This document shows, in pieces, positions 1 to 6,563 of a DNA stretch of 10,040 nucleotides (position 1 is the first letter of the stretch; every line of letters starts with the position of its first letter). Below the pieces are notes generated by a model. It saw only the letters and a program-made list of their open reading frames with translations. It did no database searches and had not been told where the DNA came from. A program made the translations under genes and the position numbers. This stretch comes from an uncultured Clostridia bacterium (GTDB lineage Bacteria; Bacillota; Clostridia; Oscillospirales; CAG-272), in assembly GCA_947652805.1 (NCBI GenBank), contig CANTEM010000032.1:1-10040 (forward strand), given 5' to 3'.

Positions 1-596
1 CCAAAACGGTGGATCCCGAGGACATTCTTTTTGCCGTTCAGGAGCTGGGCCTCCCCGCCATAGGTGAAAATAAGGTACAGGAATTCCTGTCCAAATATGA
101 TCAGCTCCAGGGGCAGGCGCCCCTCCATATTCTGGGGCATCTGCAAACCAACAAGGTACGGCAGATTATAGGAAAAGCGGACATGATTCAGTCTGTGGAT
201 TCCCTCCGTCTGGCGGAAGAAATCGGCAAACGCAGCGTTGCCGCCGGTGTGGTGACGGATATATTAGCGGAAATCAACATCGGCAGAGAAGAAAACAAAA
301 CGGGGATCCTGCCGGAAGAGGTGGACACATTCACCTGCGCGCTGGAGGAAATTCCCGGGATCCGTTTGCGCGGACTGATGACAATGGCACCGGTTTGCAG
401 AAAAAAAGACGAATATTTCAAATATTTTTGTAAAACCTATGAAATTTACCTTGACATTTTAGGAAAAAAATCGCATAATATAATAGAGTCTGTATTATCT
501 ATGGGTATGAGTGACAGTTTTGAAGCTGCCATAGAGGCGGGCGCAACAATGGTTCGGATCGGAAGTGCAATTTTCGGACCGCGAATTTACCTGTAA
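1..596 (+). CDS. yggS: YggS/YlmE-family PLP homeostasis protein (5' truncated by window)
   Basis: This is a cytoplasmic pyridoxal-5'-phosphate-binding protein of the YggS/PLPBP (YlmE) family. The family has a single alanine-racemase-like TIM barrel, no known enzymatic activity, and a role in buffering PLP and amino/keto-acid balance. The frame is open to the window edge. The first visible residues are K-T-V-D-P-E-D, so the AAA at 3-5 should be the PLP-binding lysine of the family's VSKT motif; about 35 residues are missing upstream. Family motifs follow: HILGHLQTNKV, SVDSLRLAEEI, EINIGREENKTGI, RGLMTMAP, and the phosphate-binding C-terminal block LSMGMSDSFEAAIEAG with VRIGSAIFGPR. The GTG at 9 is an internal Val codon, not the start. 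The gene ends 43 bases before sepF, the order seen in the Bacillus subtilis ylmE-sepF cluster, so co-transcription is likely. Confidence 0.93.
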   Translation, partial: KTVDPEDILFAVQELGLPAIGENKVQEFLSKYDQLQGQAPLHILGHLQTNKVRQIIGKADMIQSVDSLRLAEEIGKRSVAAGVVTDILAEINIGREENKTGILPEEVDTFTCALEEIPGIRLRGLMTMAPVCRKKDEYFKYFCKTYEIYLDILGKKSHNIIESVLSMGMSDSFEAAIEAGATMVRIGSAIFGPRIYL

Positions 597-625
597 AATA
601 CGAATACATAGAATTGAAATAAACC

Positions 626-630
626 GGAGG
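626..630 (+). promoter_or_regulatory. Ribosome binding site fixing the sepF start
   Basis: GGAGG lies 9 bases before the ATG at 640. The reading frame is open further upstream (an ATG at 565 inside yggS), but that start has no Shine-Dalgarno sequence. The residues encoded between 565 and 640 are not SepF-like, whereas the ATG at 640 gives the expected membrane-targeting N-terminus. Confidence 0.8.
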
Positions 631-639
631 TATACACTT

Positions 640-1197
640 ATGGGCATTGTTGATAATATCAAAAAAAGAATGGGCGGTGCGGAAGACGCCTACGATGACG
701 CTTATAATGACGACGGATACTACGCAGAAAGCTTCGGCTCCTATGAAGAACCGGAAGATATAGATGCCTCTTCCAACAATATGGCTGGCGGCATGGGCAG
801 CGCAAACGTAAGCACCGGAGCCGGCACAGGACTGGGCGGCATTGGTATGGGCAGCGGAATCAGCCTGTCCGGAACCGCAGGCAGCGCACTGGAAATGAAG
901 GTTGTAAAACCGGAATCCTTTGACAGCGTTGCACAGATCGCAGATCATCTGCTGAACAGAAGAACCATCGTTCTGAATCTGGAAAGCACCAACAAGGAAA
1001 CTGCTCGCCGTCTCATCGACTTTTTATCCGGCGTTGCATATTCTATTGACGGATCTTTGAAGAAGATCGCTACCAATGCATATGTGATTACCCCCAATAA
1101 TGTAGATGTGGGAGACGCAAAACTCACCAAAAGGGGCGCACCTCAACCGCAGAGCGCTCCCCAGGAAAATACCTCTGAAGAGTTTGGCGAATACTAA
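640..1197 (+). CDS. sepF: SepF, FtsZ-anchoring cell division protein
   Basis: SepF binds the FtsZ C-terminal tail, polymerises into rings and tethers the Z-ring to the membrane in Gram-positive bacteria. The protein is 185 residues. Residues 1-12 (MGIVDNIKKRMG) form the typical amphipathic membrane-binding helix. An acidic, Tyr/Asp-rich segment follows (15-45), then an unusually Gly/Ser-rich linker (about 49-82), the SepF core domain (86-162), and a short polar tail. The core shows KVVKPESFD, the VLNLES strand, ARRLIDFLSGVAYSIDG and the conserved Gly at 131 in FLSG, then KKIATNAYVITPNNV. Start choice follows the GGAGG at 626. Position between yggS and ylmH matches the division cluster of Firmicutes. 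The core is family-typical; only the linker is notable. Confidence 0.96.
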   Translation: MGIVDNIKKRMGGAEDAYDDAYNDDGYYAESFGSYEEPEDIDASSNNMAGGMGSANVSTGAGTGLGGIGMGSGISLSGTAGSALEMKVVKPESFDSVAQIADHLLNRRTIVLNLESTNKETARRLIDFLSGVAYSIDGSLKKIATNAYVITPNNVDVGDAKLTKRGAPQPQSAPQENTSEEFGEY

Positions 1198-1296
1198 TTT
1201 TATAATGAAGCGGCTGCCGTCTCCCGCGCTGGACTTTCCCGCACGTGAGGCGGCGCTTGTTCTGTAAACGGAAAACGACAGAAACAGAAAGCTACT

Positions 1297-2250
1297 ATGA
1301 CAAAACAAAATCCACCCTCCCTTCCCGGCGGCGTCCGGATCACCGAAGAAGAGCGGCTGCTAATTGCCCGGGGCGCGGAACTGTCCGCCCGCGCGCAGTA
1401 TTCTGCGGTCGCATCCTCTTTTTTATCCCCCAGAGAGCAGCGGCTCCTGTTTGAAAGCGCTGGAATGGAAAAACGGGCAGACCAAATCTTTTTCTGGGGC
1501 GGCTGCATCGGCGCTGCACGACGCATGGCGATCTATCTGCCGGCGTGGATCCTGTCCTTTGCATCCGAACAGAAAACGGTGCCCACGCTGTTCGCAATAG
1601 AGCGGGAAACATACTACCTGCATCTGTTATGCGCAGCAGGCGTTTGTCCAGCCCCAGCAGAAACACAAACCGTTTGTGAAACCCTTCCCGAAAAGCTGGA
1701 AGCGCTACAGGAAGGTAACTTCCTGTCCGACTTCATCCACCCCCTCCTTCTGGAAGGAAGCGGATTTCGCACCCTTTCCCATCGGGATTGGCTTGGTTCA
1801 CTTATGTCTCTGGGTATAAAAAGAGAAATTTTGGGCGATATTGCAGTGTGGGACGATGCGCATGCAGTGGTGTTCTGCCAGACAAAAAGCGCGCCCTATC
1901 TGATCAGCGAACTAAAAAAAGCCGGACGGGACGCAGTGCGCGCCGCACCATGCCGTTTGCCGGAAGGGTTTGTTCCCCGACAGCAGTATGCCCCAGTAAA
2001 CGGAACAGTTGCCTCTCCCCGGGCGGACGGGGTTGTGCGTACCCTTTGCAATATATCCCGGGAGGATGCGGCGGCGATGATCCATCGAGGGCTGGTGGAA
2101 ATCAATTATAATCCAATCGAAAAAACAGACGCAGCAGTAGAAGCAGGGGATATCCTGTCCGTGCGCGGATACGGAAAATTCAAAATAGACGAAATCGGGC
2201 GTCCTACCCAGCGGGGCAGGATCCACCTTGCAGCAAGAAAGTATCAGTAA
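1297..2250 (+). CDS. ylmH: YlmH-type S4-domain RNA-binding protein
   Basis: This is a cytoplasmic RNA-binding protein of the YlmH family. B. subtilis YlmH binds obstructed large ribosomal subunits and acts in ribosome-associated quality control. The 317 residues include the N-terminal YlmH block ITEEERLLIARG...FLSPREQRLLF (14-50) and FFWGGCIGAARR. The family core is at 162-181 (HRDWLGSLMSLGIKREILGD). A C-terminal S4 domain occupies about 246-317 (VVRTLCNISREDAAAMIHRGLVEIN..., with GDILSVRGYGKFKI). It is longer than the roughly 260-residue B. subtilis protein. The ATG at 1297 has no good Shine-Dalgarno sequence, but an in-frame TGA at 1246 and no other usable start between make it the only sensible choice. 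The alignment of the N-terminal block leaves just a dozen extra residues. It sits 99 bases after sepF and 32 before divIVA. Confidence 0.93.
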   Translation: MTKQNPPSLPGGVRITEEERLLIARGAELSARAQYSAVASSFLSPREQRLLFESAGMEKRADQIFFWGGCIGAARRMAIYLPAWILSFASEQKTVPTLFAIERETYYLHLLCAAGVCPAPAETQTVCETLPEKLEALQEGNFLSDFIHPLLLEGSGFRTLSHRDWLGSLMSLGIKREILGDIAVWDDAHAVVFCQTKSAPYLISELKKAGRDAVRAAPCRLPEGFVPRQQYAPVNGTVASPRADGVVRTLCNISREDAAAMIHRGLVEINYNPIEKTDAAVEAGDILSVRGYGKFKIDEIGRPTQRGRIHLAARKYQ

Positions 2251-2282
2251 ACAGGCAAACATTCAGGAAAGGGCGTGGCGTT

Positions 2283-3083
2283 ATGAGCACAGATTCCATC
2301 CAGAGATTTCCCGCAGTAAAAAAAGGGTATGACCCGGAAGCAGTGGACGTATATATCGAAAATCTCTCAGAAAAAAATCAATTTCTCCAGGGACGCATTA
2401 TGGAACTGGAAAAGCGCATCAGCCTTGCAGAAGATTTGATTGAAAGCTTTTCTAAGGCTGAGGACGATTTGCGGCAGAATATTGCAGATTCCAAAAAAGC
2501 GGCAGCATCTATGATTCTGGATGCAAAACAGCGCGCCGCCGCCTTGCTGGACGACGCACGGGCAGAATGCGGAAAAATCGTTTCCCAGCTGGATCAGGTT
2601 GTTGCCAACCGCAAACAGGTTCTGGAGGTTCTGAAAAATCAAACTCTTACCTTTAAGGATCAGTTGTTTGCTCTGTACGGTAGTCATATCGAAATGATCG
2701 AATCCATTGCGAGCGCCGCCGAGTCCCCCTCCCTTGAGCCGGATTACAGCGGCATTGCTGAAGCAATAAACACCTTTGAACAAGCAGGGGAACCGGACAC
2801 AGACGTGCCGGTATTCACCGAGTATCCAGAGGACAGCATTTTCCCCAAAGTGGAGGAATTTCCCGTACAGGAAGAGCCGGAACCCGCTCCTGTACAAACG
2901 TCGGAAGAGCCTGCATCGGAAGCAGTTGCAGATGATGACGATGATTTCTTTGCTCCTGACGGGGAGGATACAAACAAAGATACGATCTATGCGTTTGATA
3001 CGGAAAATGCTGGTTCCGTGGATGCATATTATCAGTATCTGAGCGAATTTGCCAACGAAGATGAGGAAAACGAGACGGTATGA
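2283..3083 (+). CDS. divIVA: DivIVA-domain coiled-coil protein
   Basis: DivIVA proteins recognise curved membrane at septa and poles and recruit division or growth factors. The 266-residue product starts with a short DivIVA N-terminal motif: F9, then KKGYDPEAVDVYIENL at 13-28. A long charged coiled coil follows (about 25-125, rich in E/K/A/Q), then a less ordered acidic tail from about 150 to the end. The tail has repeated Glu/Pro and a run of five Asp at 217-221. The B. subtilis-type leader with the LTPxDIHN segment is missing, so this is the divergent DivIVA-domain type rather than classic DivIVA. An AGGAAAGGG stretch (2265-2273) can serve as ribosome binding site. The stop overlaps the lspA start as ATGA (3080-3083), implying translational coupling. 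Family membership is confident; polar localisation is inference. Confidence 0.88.
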   Translation: MSTDSIQRFPAVKKGYDPEAVDVYIENLSEKNQFLQGRIMELEKRISLAEDLIESFSKAEDDLRQNIADSKKAAASMILDAKQRAAALLDDARAECGKIVSQLDQVVANRKQVLEVLKNQTLTFKDQLFALYGSHIEMIESIASAAESPSLEPDYSGIAEAINTFEQAGEPDTDVPVFTEYPEDSIFPKVEEFPVQEEPEPAPVQTSEEPASEAVADDDDDFFAPDGEDTNKDTIYAFDTENAGSVDAYYQYLSEFANEDEENETV

Positions 3084-3562
3084 TTTTGTGTCTTATCATC
3101 ACAGCCGTAGCTGCCCTGCTGGATCAGATTACAAAGCTTCTGGTTGTGCACAACATTCCCATGGGCACCTTTGCACCAGGACTGAAAGGTGTTTTTCGTC
3201 TTACATATATTGAAAATAAGGGTGCCGCCTTTGGGATCCTTTCCGAGCACCGGTGGATTTTCATGGTGCTGTCTGCAATCGCCATTGCTGCGATTCTCTT
3301 TTTCCTGTGGAAAGAAAAGCCCAAAAGTCTGCTGGTGCAGCTTTCTCTCGGTATGATCCTGGGCGGCGGGATCGGCAATATGATCGACCGGGTCTTCCGA
3401 GGCGCTGTGGTCGATTTTATTGATCTGGAATTTATGCGGTTTTATGTTTTCAATGTAGCCGATTCCTTTGTGTGCATCGGCTGCGCCCTGCTAATCCTTT
3501 ATCTCATCCTTTCTGAAATTCAGGAAAAGAAAAAGAAGAAAAACAGCGGAGCAGACGCATGA
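3080..3562 (+). CDS. lspA: Lipoprotein signal peptidase (signal peptidase II)
   Basis: LspA is an integral-membrane aspartic protease that removes the signal peptide of diacylglyceryl-modified prolipoproteins in front of the lipobox Cys. The 160-residue length is standard. Conserved blocks are all present: LDQITK at 14-19, the Y-I-E-N-K-G-A-A-F-G segment at 43-52, GGGIGNMIDR at 95-104 with catalytic Asp103, VVDFIDL at 110-116, and YVFNVADS at 122-129 with catalytic Asp128. Four membrane helices are apparent (about 1-22, 59-78, 84-102, 130-145). The C-terminus is a short Lys-rich cytosolic tail. It overlaps divIVA at its start and the rluD-type gene at its end (ATGA at 3559-3562), so three genes are likely translated in series. 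lspA next to an rluA-family gene is the classic Gram-positive pairing. Confidence 0.97.
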   Translation: MILCLIITAVAALLDQITKLLVVHNIPMGTFAPGLKGVFRLTYIENKGAAFGILSEHRWIFMVLSAIAIAAILFFLWKEKPKSLLVQLSLGMILGGGIGNMIDRVFRGAVVDFIDLEFMRFYVFNVADSFVCIGCALLILYLILSEIQEKKKKKNSGADA

Positions 3563-4500
3563 ACGAATACGGCACACAGCAAATCGTTTCCGCAACTGAA
3601 TCAGACGCAGGCAAGCGGGTAGACGTATTTTTGTCCGCTGCCCTTGATATGTCCCGTAGCGCCGTCCAGCAGCTTTTGGACACAGGCGCGGTGCAGTGCG
3701 ATGGGCGCACCGTATCCAAAAGTCTGCGTACAGCAGCCGGCGATACATTCACCGTGACCCTTCCCCCGATACGGGAATGTGAAGTGCTTCCGGAAAATAT
3801 CCCGCTGGATATCGTATATGAAGACGATCATATCGTGGTAGTAAACAAGCCCCAAGGCATGGTAGTACATCCCGCCCCAGGACATACGGAAGGAACCCTT
3901 GTTTCCGCGCTTCTGTATCATGCAGGCGACAGCCTGTCCGATATCAACGGTATCATCCGCCCGGGTATCGTCCACCGGATCGACCGGGACACCAGCGGTC
4001 TGATCGTGGTGGCGAAAAATAACGCCGCGCATCTCTCCCTTGCCGCACAGCTTGCCGATCATTCCATGTATCGGATTTACAGTGCGATCCTGCGGGGCAG
4101 AATTGACGATGCCGGCACGGTAGATGCCCCCATTGGCAGACACAAGACGGACCGGAAGAAAATGGCAGTCCTCCGGGATAGCGGCAGACATGCCGTTACC
4201 CATTACGAGCCGGTTTGTCCCCTTACCGGACATACCCTGTGCCGTCTGCGTCTGGAAACAGGACGCACCCACCAGATCCGCGTCCATATGAGTTATATCG
4301 GTCACCCGGTTTTGGGAGATCCTGTATACGGCGGCGGACAAACCCCTTTTGAGAAAAAGCATCCCACCCTGTTTCATGGGCAGTGTCTCCATGCGGGGGA
4401 GATTTCCTTTGTTCATCCCCATAGCGGAAAGCAGGTAACCTTCCGCTGCGATCCCCCGGCGGATTTTATACGGATAAAAGAACTGCTGGAACAGGAATAA
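3559..4500 (+). CDS. rluD: RluD/RluA-family 23S rRNA pseudouridine synthase
   Basis: The protein isomerises uridines in large-subunit rRNA to pseudouridine. The 313 residues start with an S4 RNA-binding domain (about 18-65, KRVDVFLSAAL...SRSAVQQLLDTGAVQCDG). A linker leads to the catalytic domain with the DIVYEDDHIVVVNKPQGMVVHP block (84-105). The RluA signature HRIDRDTSGLIVVAKN is at 139-154, and catalytic Asp142 is the Asp of HRID. Downstream blocks RLETGRTHQIRVHMSYIGHPVLGDPVYGG are intact. It has the RluD-type architecture (S4 plus synthase), close to B. subtilis YlyB; the exact rRNA target cannot be read from sequence. The start overlaps the lspA stop. No clear terminator hairpin follows the stop at 4500 before the next promoter at 4531. 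Confidence 0.94.
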   Translation: MNEYGTQQIVSATESDAGKRVDVFLSAALDMSRSAVQQLLDTGAVQCDGRTVSKSLRTAAGDTFTVTLPPIRECEVLPENIPLDIVYEDDHIVVVNKPQGMVVHPAPGHTEGTLVSALLYHAGDSLSDINGIIRPGIVHRIDRDTSGLIVVAKNNAAHLSLAAQLADHSMYRIYSAILRGRIDDAGTVDAPIGRHKTDRKKMAVLRDSGRHAVTHYEPVCPLTGHTLCRLRLETGRTHQIRVHMSYIGHPVLGDPVYGGGQTPFEKKHPTLFHGQCLHAGEISFVHPHSGKQVTFRCDPPADFIRIKELLEQE

Positions 4501-4530
4501 AGGACATTCTATTTTATTTTCTCCCTCCCC

Positions 4531-4559
4531 TTGACAAAAACCTGCATTTGTGATATGCT
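4531..4559 (+). promoter_or_regulatory. Sigma-A-type promoter of the T-box operon
   Basis: A perfect -35 TTGACA (4531-4536) is separated by 17 bases from TATGCT (4554-4559, four of six matches to TATAAT). A TG at 4551-4552 sits one base before the -10, giving an extended -10 that would compensate for the weaker hexamer. The predicted start near 4566 is just ahead of the T-box Stem I, as expected for a leader RNA. Confidence 0.8.
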
Positions 4560-4566
4560 GATATTG

Positions 4567-4852
4567 TATATAGAAAAGACAGTGACCGGGAACAAGTACC
4601 CTATGCTGTAAATCCTTTCAGAGAGCCGGCGGCGGTGCAAGACGGCAGGATCGCAAAGGAGAATTACATCCCGTGAGTTTCGCTTTGAAAAGGCGCGCGC
4701 CCCAGTAGACAGCGACGGATTGGCGACCGTTAGAAACGCCCGGGCATACGCATCCACAGATGCCGTGCCGGTGAGAGGTCCCGTTTGGGGCAATTGAGGT
4801 GGTACCGCGGTTTATTCGTCCTCATGAAGCAATGCTTCATGAGGACTTTTTT
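4567..4852 (+). promoter_or_regulatory. T-box riboswitch leader, best read as Tyr-specific
   Basis: T-box leaders sense the charging state of one tRNA: the codon-like specifier pairs with the anticodon, and the antiterminator bulge pairs with the free 3' NCCA end. Stem I can be folded directly. CGGGA (4587-4591) pairs with TCCCG (4669-4673). AGTA of the specifier loop is at 4595-4598. CCTATGC (4600-4606) pairs with GCAAAGG (4653-4659) with one A-A mismatch, and ATCCT (4612-4616) with AGGAT (4647-4651). AGAGAG is at 4620-4625 and GGTG at 4634-4637. The 3' side of the specifier loop reads AGAATTACA. TAC (4665-4667) followed by A4668 next to the lower stem gives a Tyr specifier; TTA (Leu) or ATT (Ile) are less likely. 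Stem III combines GGCAT/GTGCC (4743-4747, 4765-4769) with GCATC/GATGC. The antiterminator has GAGG (4796-4799) pairing CCTC (4820-4823), bulge TGGTACC (4800-4806), and GCG (4807-4809) pairing CGT (4817-4819). Bulge UGGU implies discriminator A, compatible with tRNA-Tyr. Confidence 0.95.
4818..4852 (+). terminator. T-box intrinsic terminator
   Basis: GTCCTCATGAAGC (4818-4830) pairs perfectly with GCTTCATGAGGAC (4834-4846) over 13 bp around an AAT loop, followed by six T. Its 5' arm shares bases 4818-4823 with the T-box antiterminator, so the two structures are mutually exclusive. This marks control at the transcription-termination level. Confidence 0.95.
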
Positions 4853-4883
4853 GTTTGCACTACTATACAATTACATAATATAC

Positions 4884-4890
4884 AGGAAGG
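4884..4890 (+). promoter_or_regulatory. Ribosome binding site fixing the CoA-ligase start
   Basis: AGGAAGG ends 7 bases before the ATG at 4898. The frame is open back to a GTG at 4799, but that codon lies in the T-box antiterminator and the terminator would then be coding, so the longer start is ruled out. Confidence 0.85.
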
Positions 4891-4897
4891 AAATCAC

Positions 4898-6532
4898 ATG
4901 ACCATCGTTGACTTATTAGACCGGAATGCAAGGCTGTATCCAGATGAAGAAGCTCTTGTGGAAATCAATCCGGAAAATCACCCCAGCCGGACAACCTCCT
5001 GGCGGGAATACAATCTGATCGAAACAGCAGAAGGAGAAAAATACCGCCGCGCCATTACATGGCGGGAATTTGAACAGCAGGCGAACCGGGCGGCAAATCT
5101 TCTCCTCACCCGCGGAATCGGACGGGGCGACAAGGTTGCAATTCTGCTTATGAACAGCCTGGAATGGCTGCCCGTCTATTTCGGCATCCTGAAAACTGGC
5201 GCTCTTGCCGTACCCATGAATTACCGCTACACTGCTGAAGAAATCCAATACTGCCTGGAGCTTTCCGACTCCAACACTCTGATTTACGGACCGGAATTCA
5301 CCGACCGGGTAGCACAGATCCGGGACAATGTGCAGGGTCTTTCAACCGTTTTCTTTGTAGGACGGGACATCCCCGCCGGGGCGGAGGATTTCTGCAAGTA
5401 TCTGACATACTGCTCAAAAACAGCCCCTGCTATCGAATTGACCGAGGAGGACGACGCGGCAATCTACTTTTCCTCCGGCACGACAGGATTTCCCAAAGCA
5501 ATCCTGCACAGCCACAAGGCGCTGATTAACTCTGCAAGAACAGAGCAAAACCATCACGGACAAACCAGAGACGATGTGTTCCTCTGCATTCCGCCCCTGT
5601 ACCATACCGGCGCGAAAATGCACTGGTTCGGCAGTCTGATCTCCGGAAGCCGGGCAGTCCTGCTCCGGGGCGTCAGTCCGGAATGGATTCTGCAAACGGT
5701 CAGTCAGGAAAAAGCTACAATCGTGTGGCTGCTGGTGCCGTGGGCGCAGGATATCCTGGATGCAATCGACCGGGGCGAGCTAAAGCTGAACAAGTTCCGC
5801 CTTTCCCAGTGGAGACTGATGCATATCGGCGCGCAGCCTGTTCCCCCCAGTCTGATCAAACGCTGGATGCAGATTTTCCCCGCTCATCAGTATGACACCA
5901 ACTATGGACTATCGGAATCTATCGGTCCCGGCTGTGTCCATTTAGGTGTGGAAAATATAAACAAGGTTGGCGCAATCGGCATCCCCGGATATTTGTGGGA
6001 AGCCAAAATCGCCGACAGTACCGGTGCTCCGGTGCAGCCGGGAGATGTAGGCGAGCTGTGTGTACGCGGCCCCGGCGTGATGAAATGCTACTATAAAAAT
6101 CCTGTGGCGACAAGCGAGATCCTGCGGGACGGCTGGCTTTGGACGGGAGATATGGCGCGGTGCGACGCAGACGGATTTATCTATCTGGTAGACCGGAAAA
6201 AAGACGTAATTATTACCGGCGGCGAAAATATTTATCCGGTGCAGATTGAAGATTTCCTGCGGGCAAACGAAAAGATCAAAGATGTAGCTGTGATCGGTCT
6301 GCCCGATGACAGACTGGGAGAAATTGCGGCGGCAATCATTGAAGCAAAGCCGGGCTGCACCCTTACGGAAGAGGAAGTAGAAGCCTTTTGCGCAGAACTG
6401 CCCCGGTACAAACGTCCCCGCAAAATCATTTTTGCGGATGTTCCCAGAAATCCCACGGGGAAAATTGAAAAACCCAAGCTGCGCAGCATTTATTGCGGCG
6501 GCAGTCTTGTAGAAGCCCAGACAACAAAATAA
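4898..6532 (+). CDS. Class I acyl/aryl-CoA ligase (AMP-forming), substrate unknown
   Basis: This 544-residue enzyme of the ANL (AMP-binding) superfamily should activate a carboxylic acid with ATP and load it on coenzyme A. The large N-terminal domain carries the P-loop YFSSGTTGFPKA (190-201), PPLYHTGAKMHW, and the A5-type block YGLSES (336-341). The hinge region includes GWLWTGD (412-418, ATP-ribose Asp418) and DRKKDVIITGGENIYP (432 on). The C-terminal lid holds the adenylation lysine K522 in NPTGKIEK. All catalytic motifs are intact. Residues about 24-50 insert a charged stretch between PDEEALVEIN and the usual ITWREFEQQANR block. Class I chemistry is confident. The substrate (fatty, cyclic or aryl acid) is not readable from sequence, and no carrier-protein or condensation domain is present. 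It is the first gene after the T-box, with a symporter gene 31 bases downstream, so uptake-then-activation of an organic acid is the simplest reading. Confidence 0.92.
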   Translation: MTIVDLLDRNARLYPDEEALVEINPENHPSRTTSWREYNLIETAEGEKYRRAITWREFEQQANRAANLLLTRGIGRGDKVAILLMNSLEWLPVYFGILKTGALAVPMNYRYTAEEIQYCLELSDSNTLIYGPEFTDRVAQIRDNVQGLSTVFFVGRDIPAGAEDFCKYLTYCSKTAPAIELTEEDDAAIYFSSGTTGFPKAILHSHKALINSARTEQNHHGQTRDDVFLCIPPLYHTGAKMHWFGSLISGSRAVLLRGVSPEWILQTVSQEKATIVWLLVPWAQDILDAIDRGELKLNKFRLSQWRLMHIGAQPVPPSLIKRWMQIFPAHQYDTNYGLSESIGPGCVHLGVENINKVGAIGIPGYLWEAKIADSTGAPVQPGDVGELCVRGPGVMKCYYKNPVATSEILRDGWLWTGDMARCDADGFIYLVDRKKDVIITGGENIYPVQIEDFLRANEKIKDVAVIGLPDDRLGEIAAAIIEAKPGCTLTEEEVEAFCAELPRYKRPRKIIFADVPRNPTGKIEKPKLRSIYCGGSLVEAQTTK

Positions 6533-6563
6533 ATTTTATACAATATGATACAGGAGGTTTCTT

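Noticed and set aside
565..639. Upstream ATG extension of sepF
   Set aside because: The start lies inside yggS without a ribosome binding site; GGAGG and the amphipathic N-terminus place the start at 640.
1201..1206. TATAAT in the sepF-ylmH gap as a promoter for ylmH
   Set aside because: The only nearby TTG-like hexamer (TTGGCG, 1184-1189) is 11 bases away, too close for a sigma-A promoter.
1205..1267. 20-codon ORF between sepF and ylmH
   Set aside because: It has no ribosome binding site and no resemblance to YggT, and ORFs of this length are expected by chance.
3601..4422. Minus-strand ORF (273 codons) opposite the rluD-type gene
   Set aside because: It is a shadow of a clearly conserved pseudouridine synthase, with no ribosome binding site or recognisable motif.
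4799..4897. Upstream GTG start of the CoA ligase
   Set aside because: It would translate the antiterminator and terminator of the T-box; AGGAAGG places the start at 4898.
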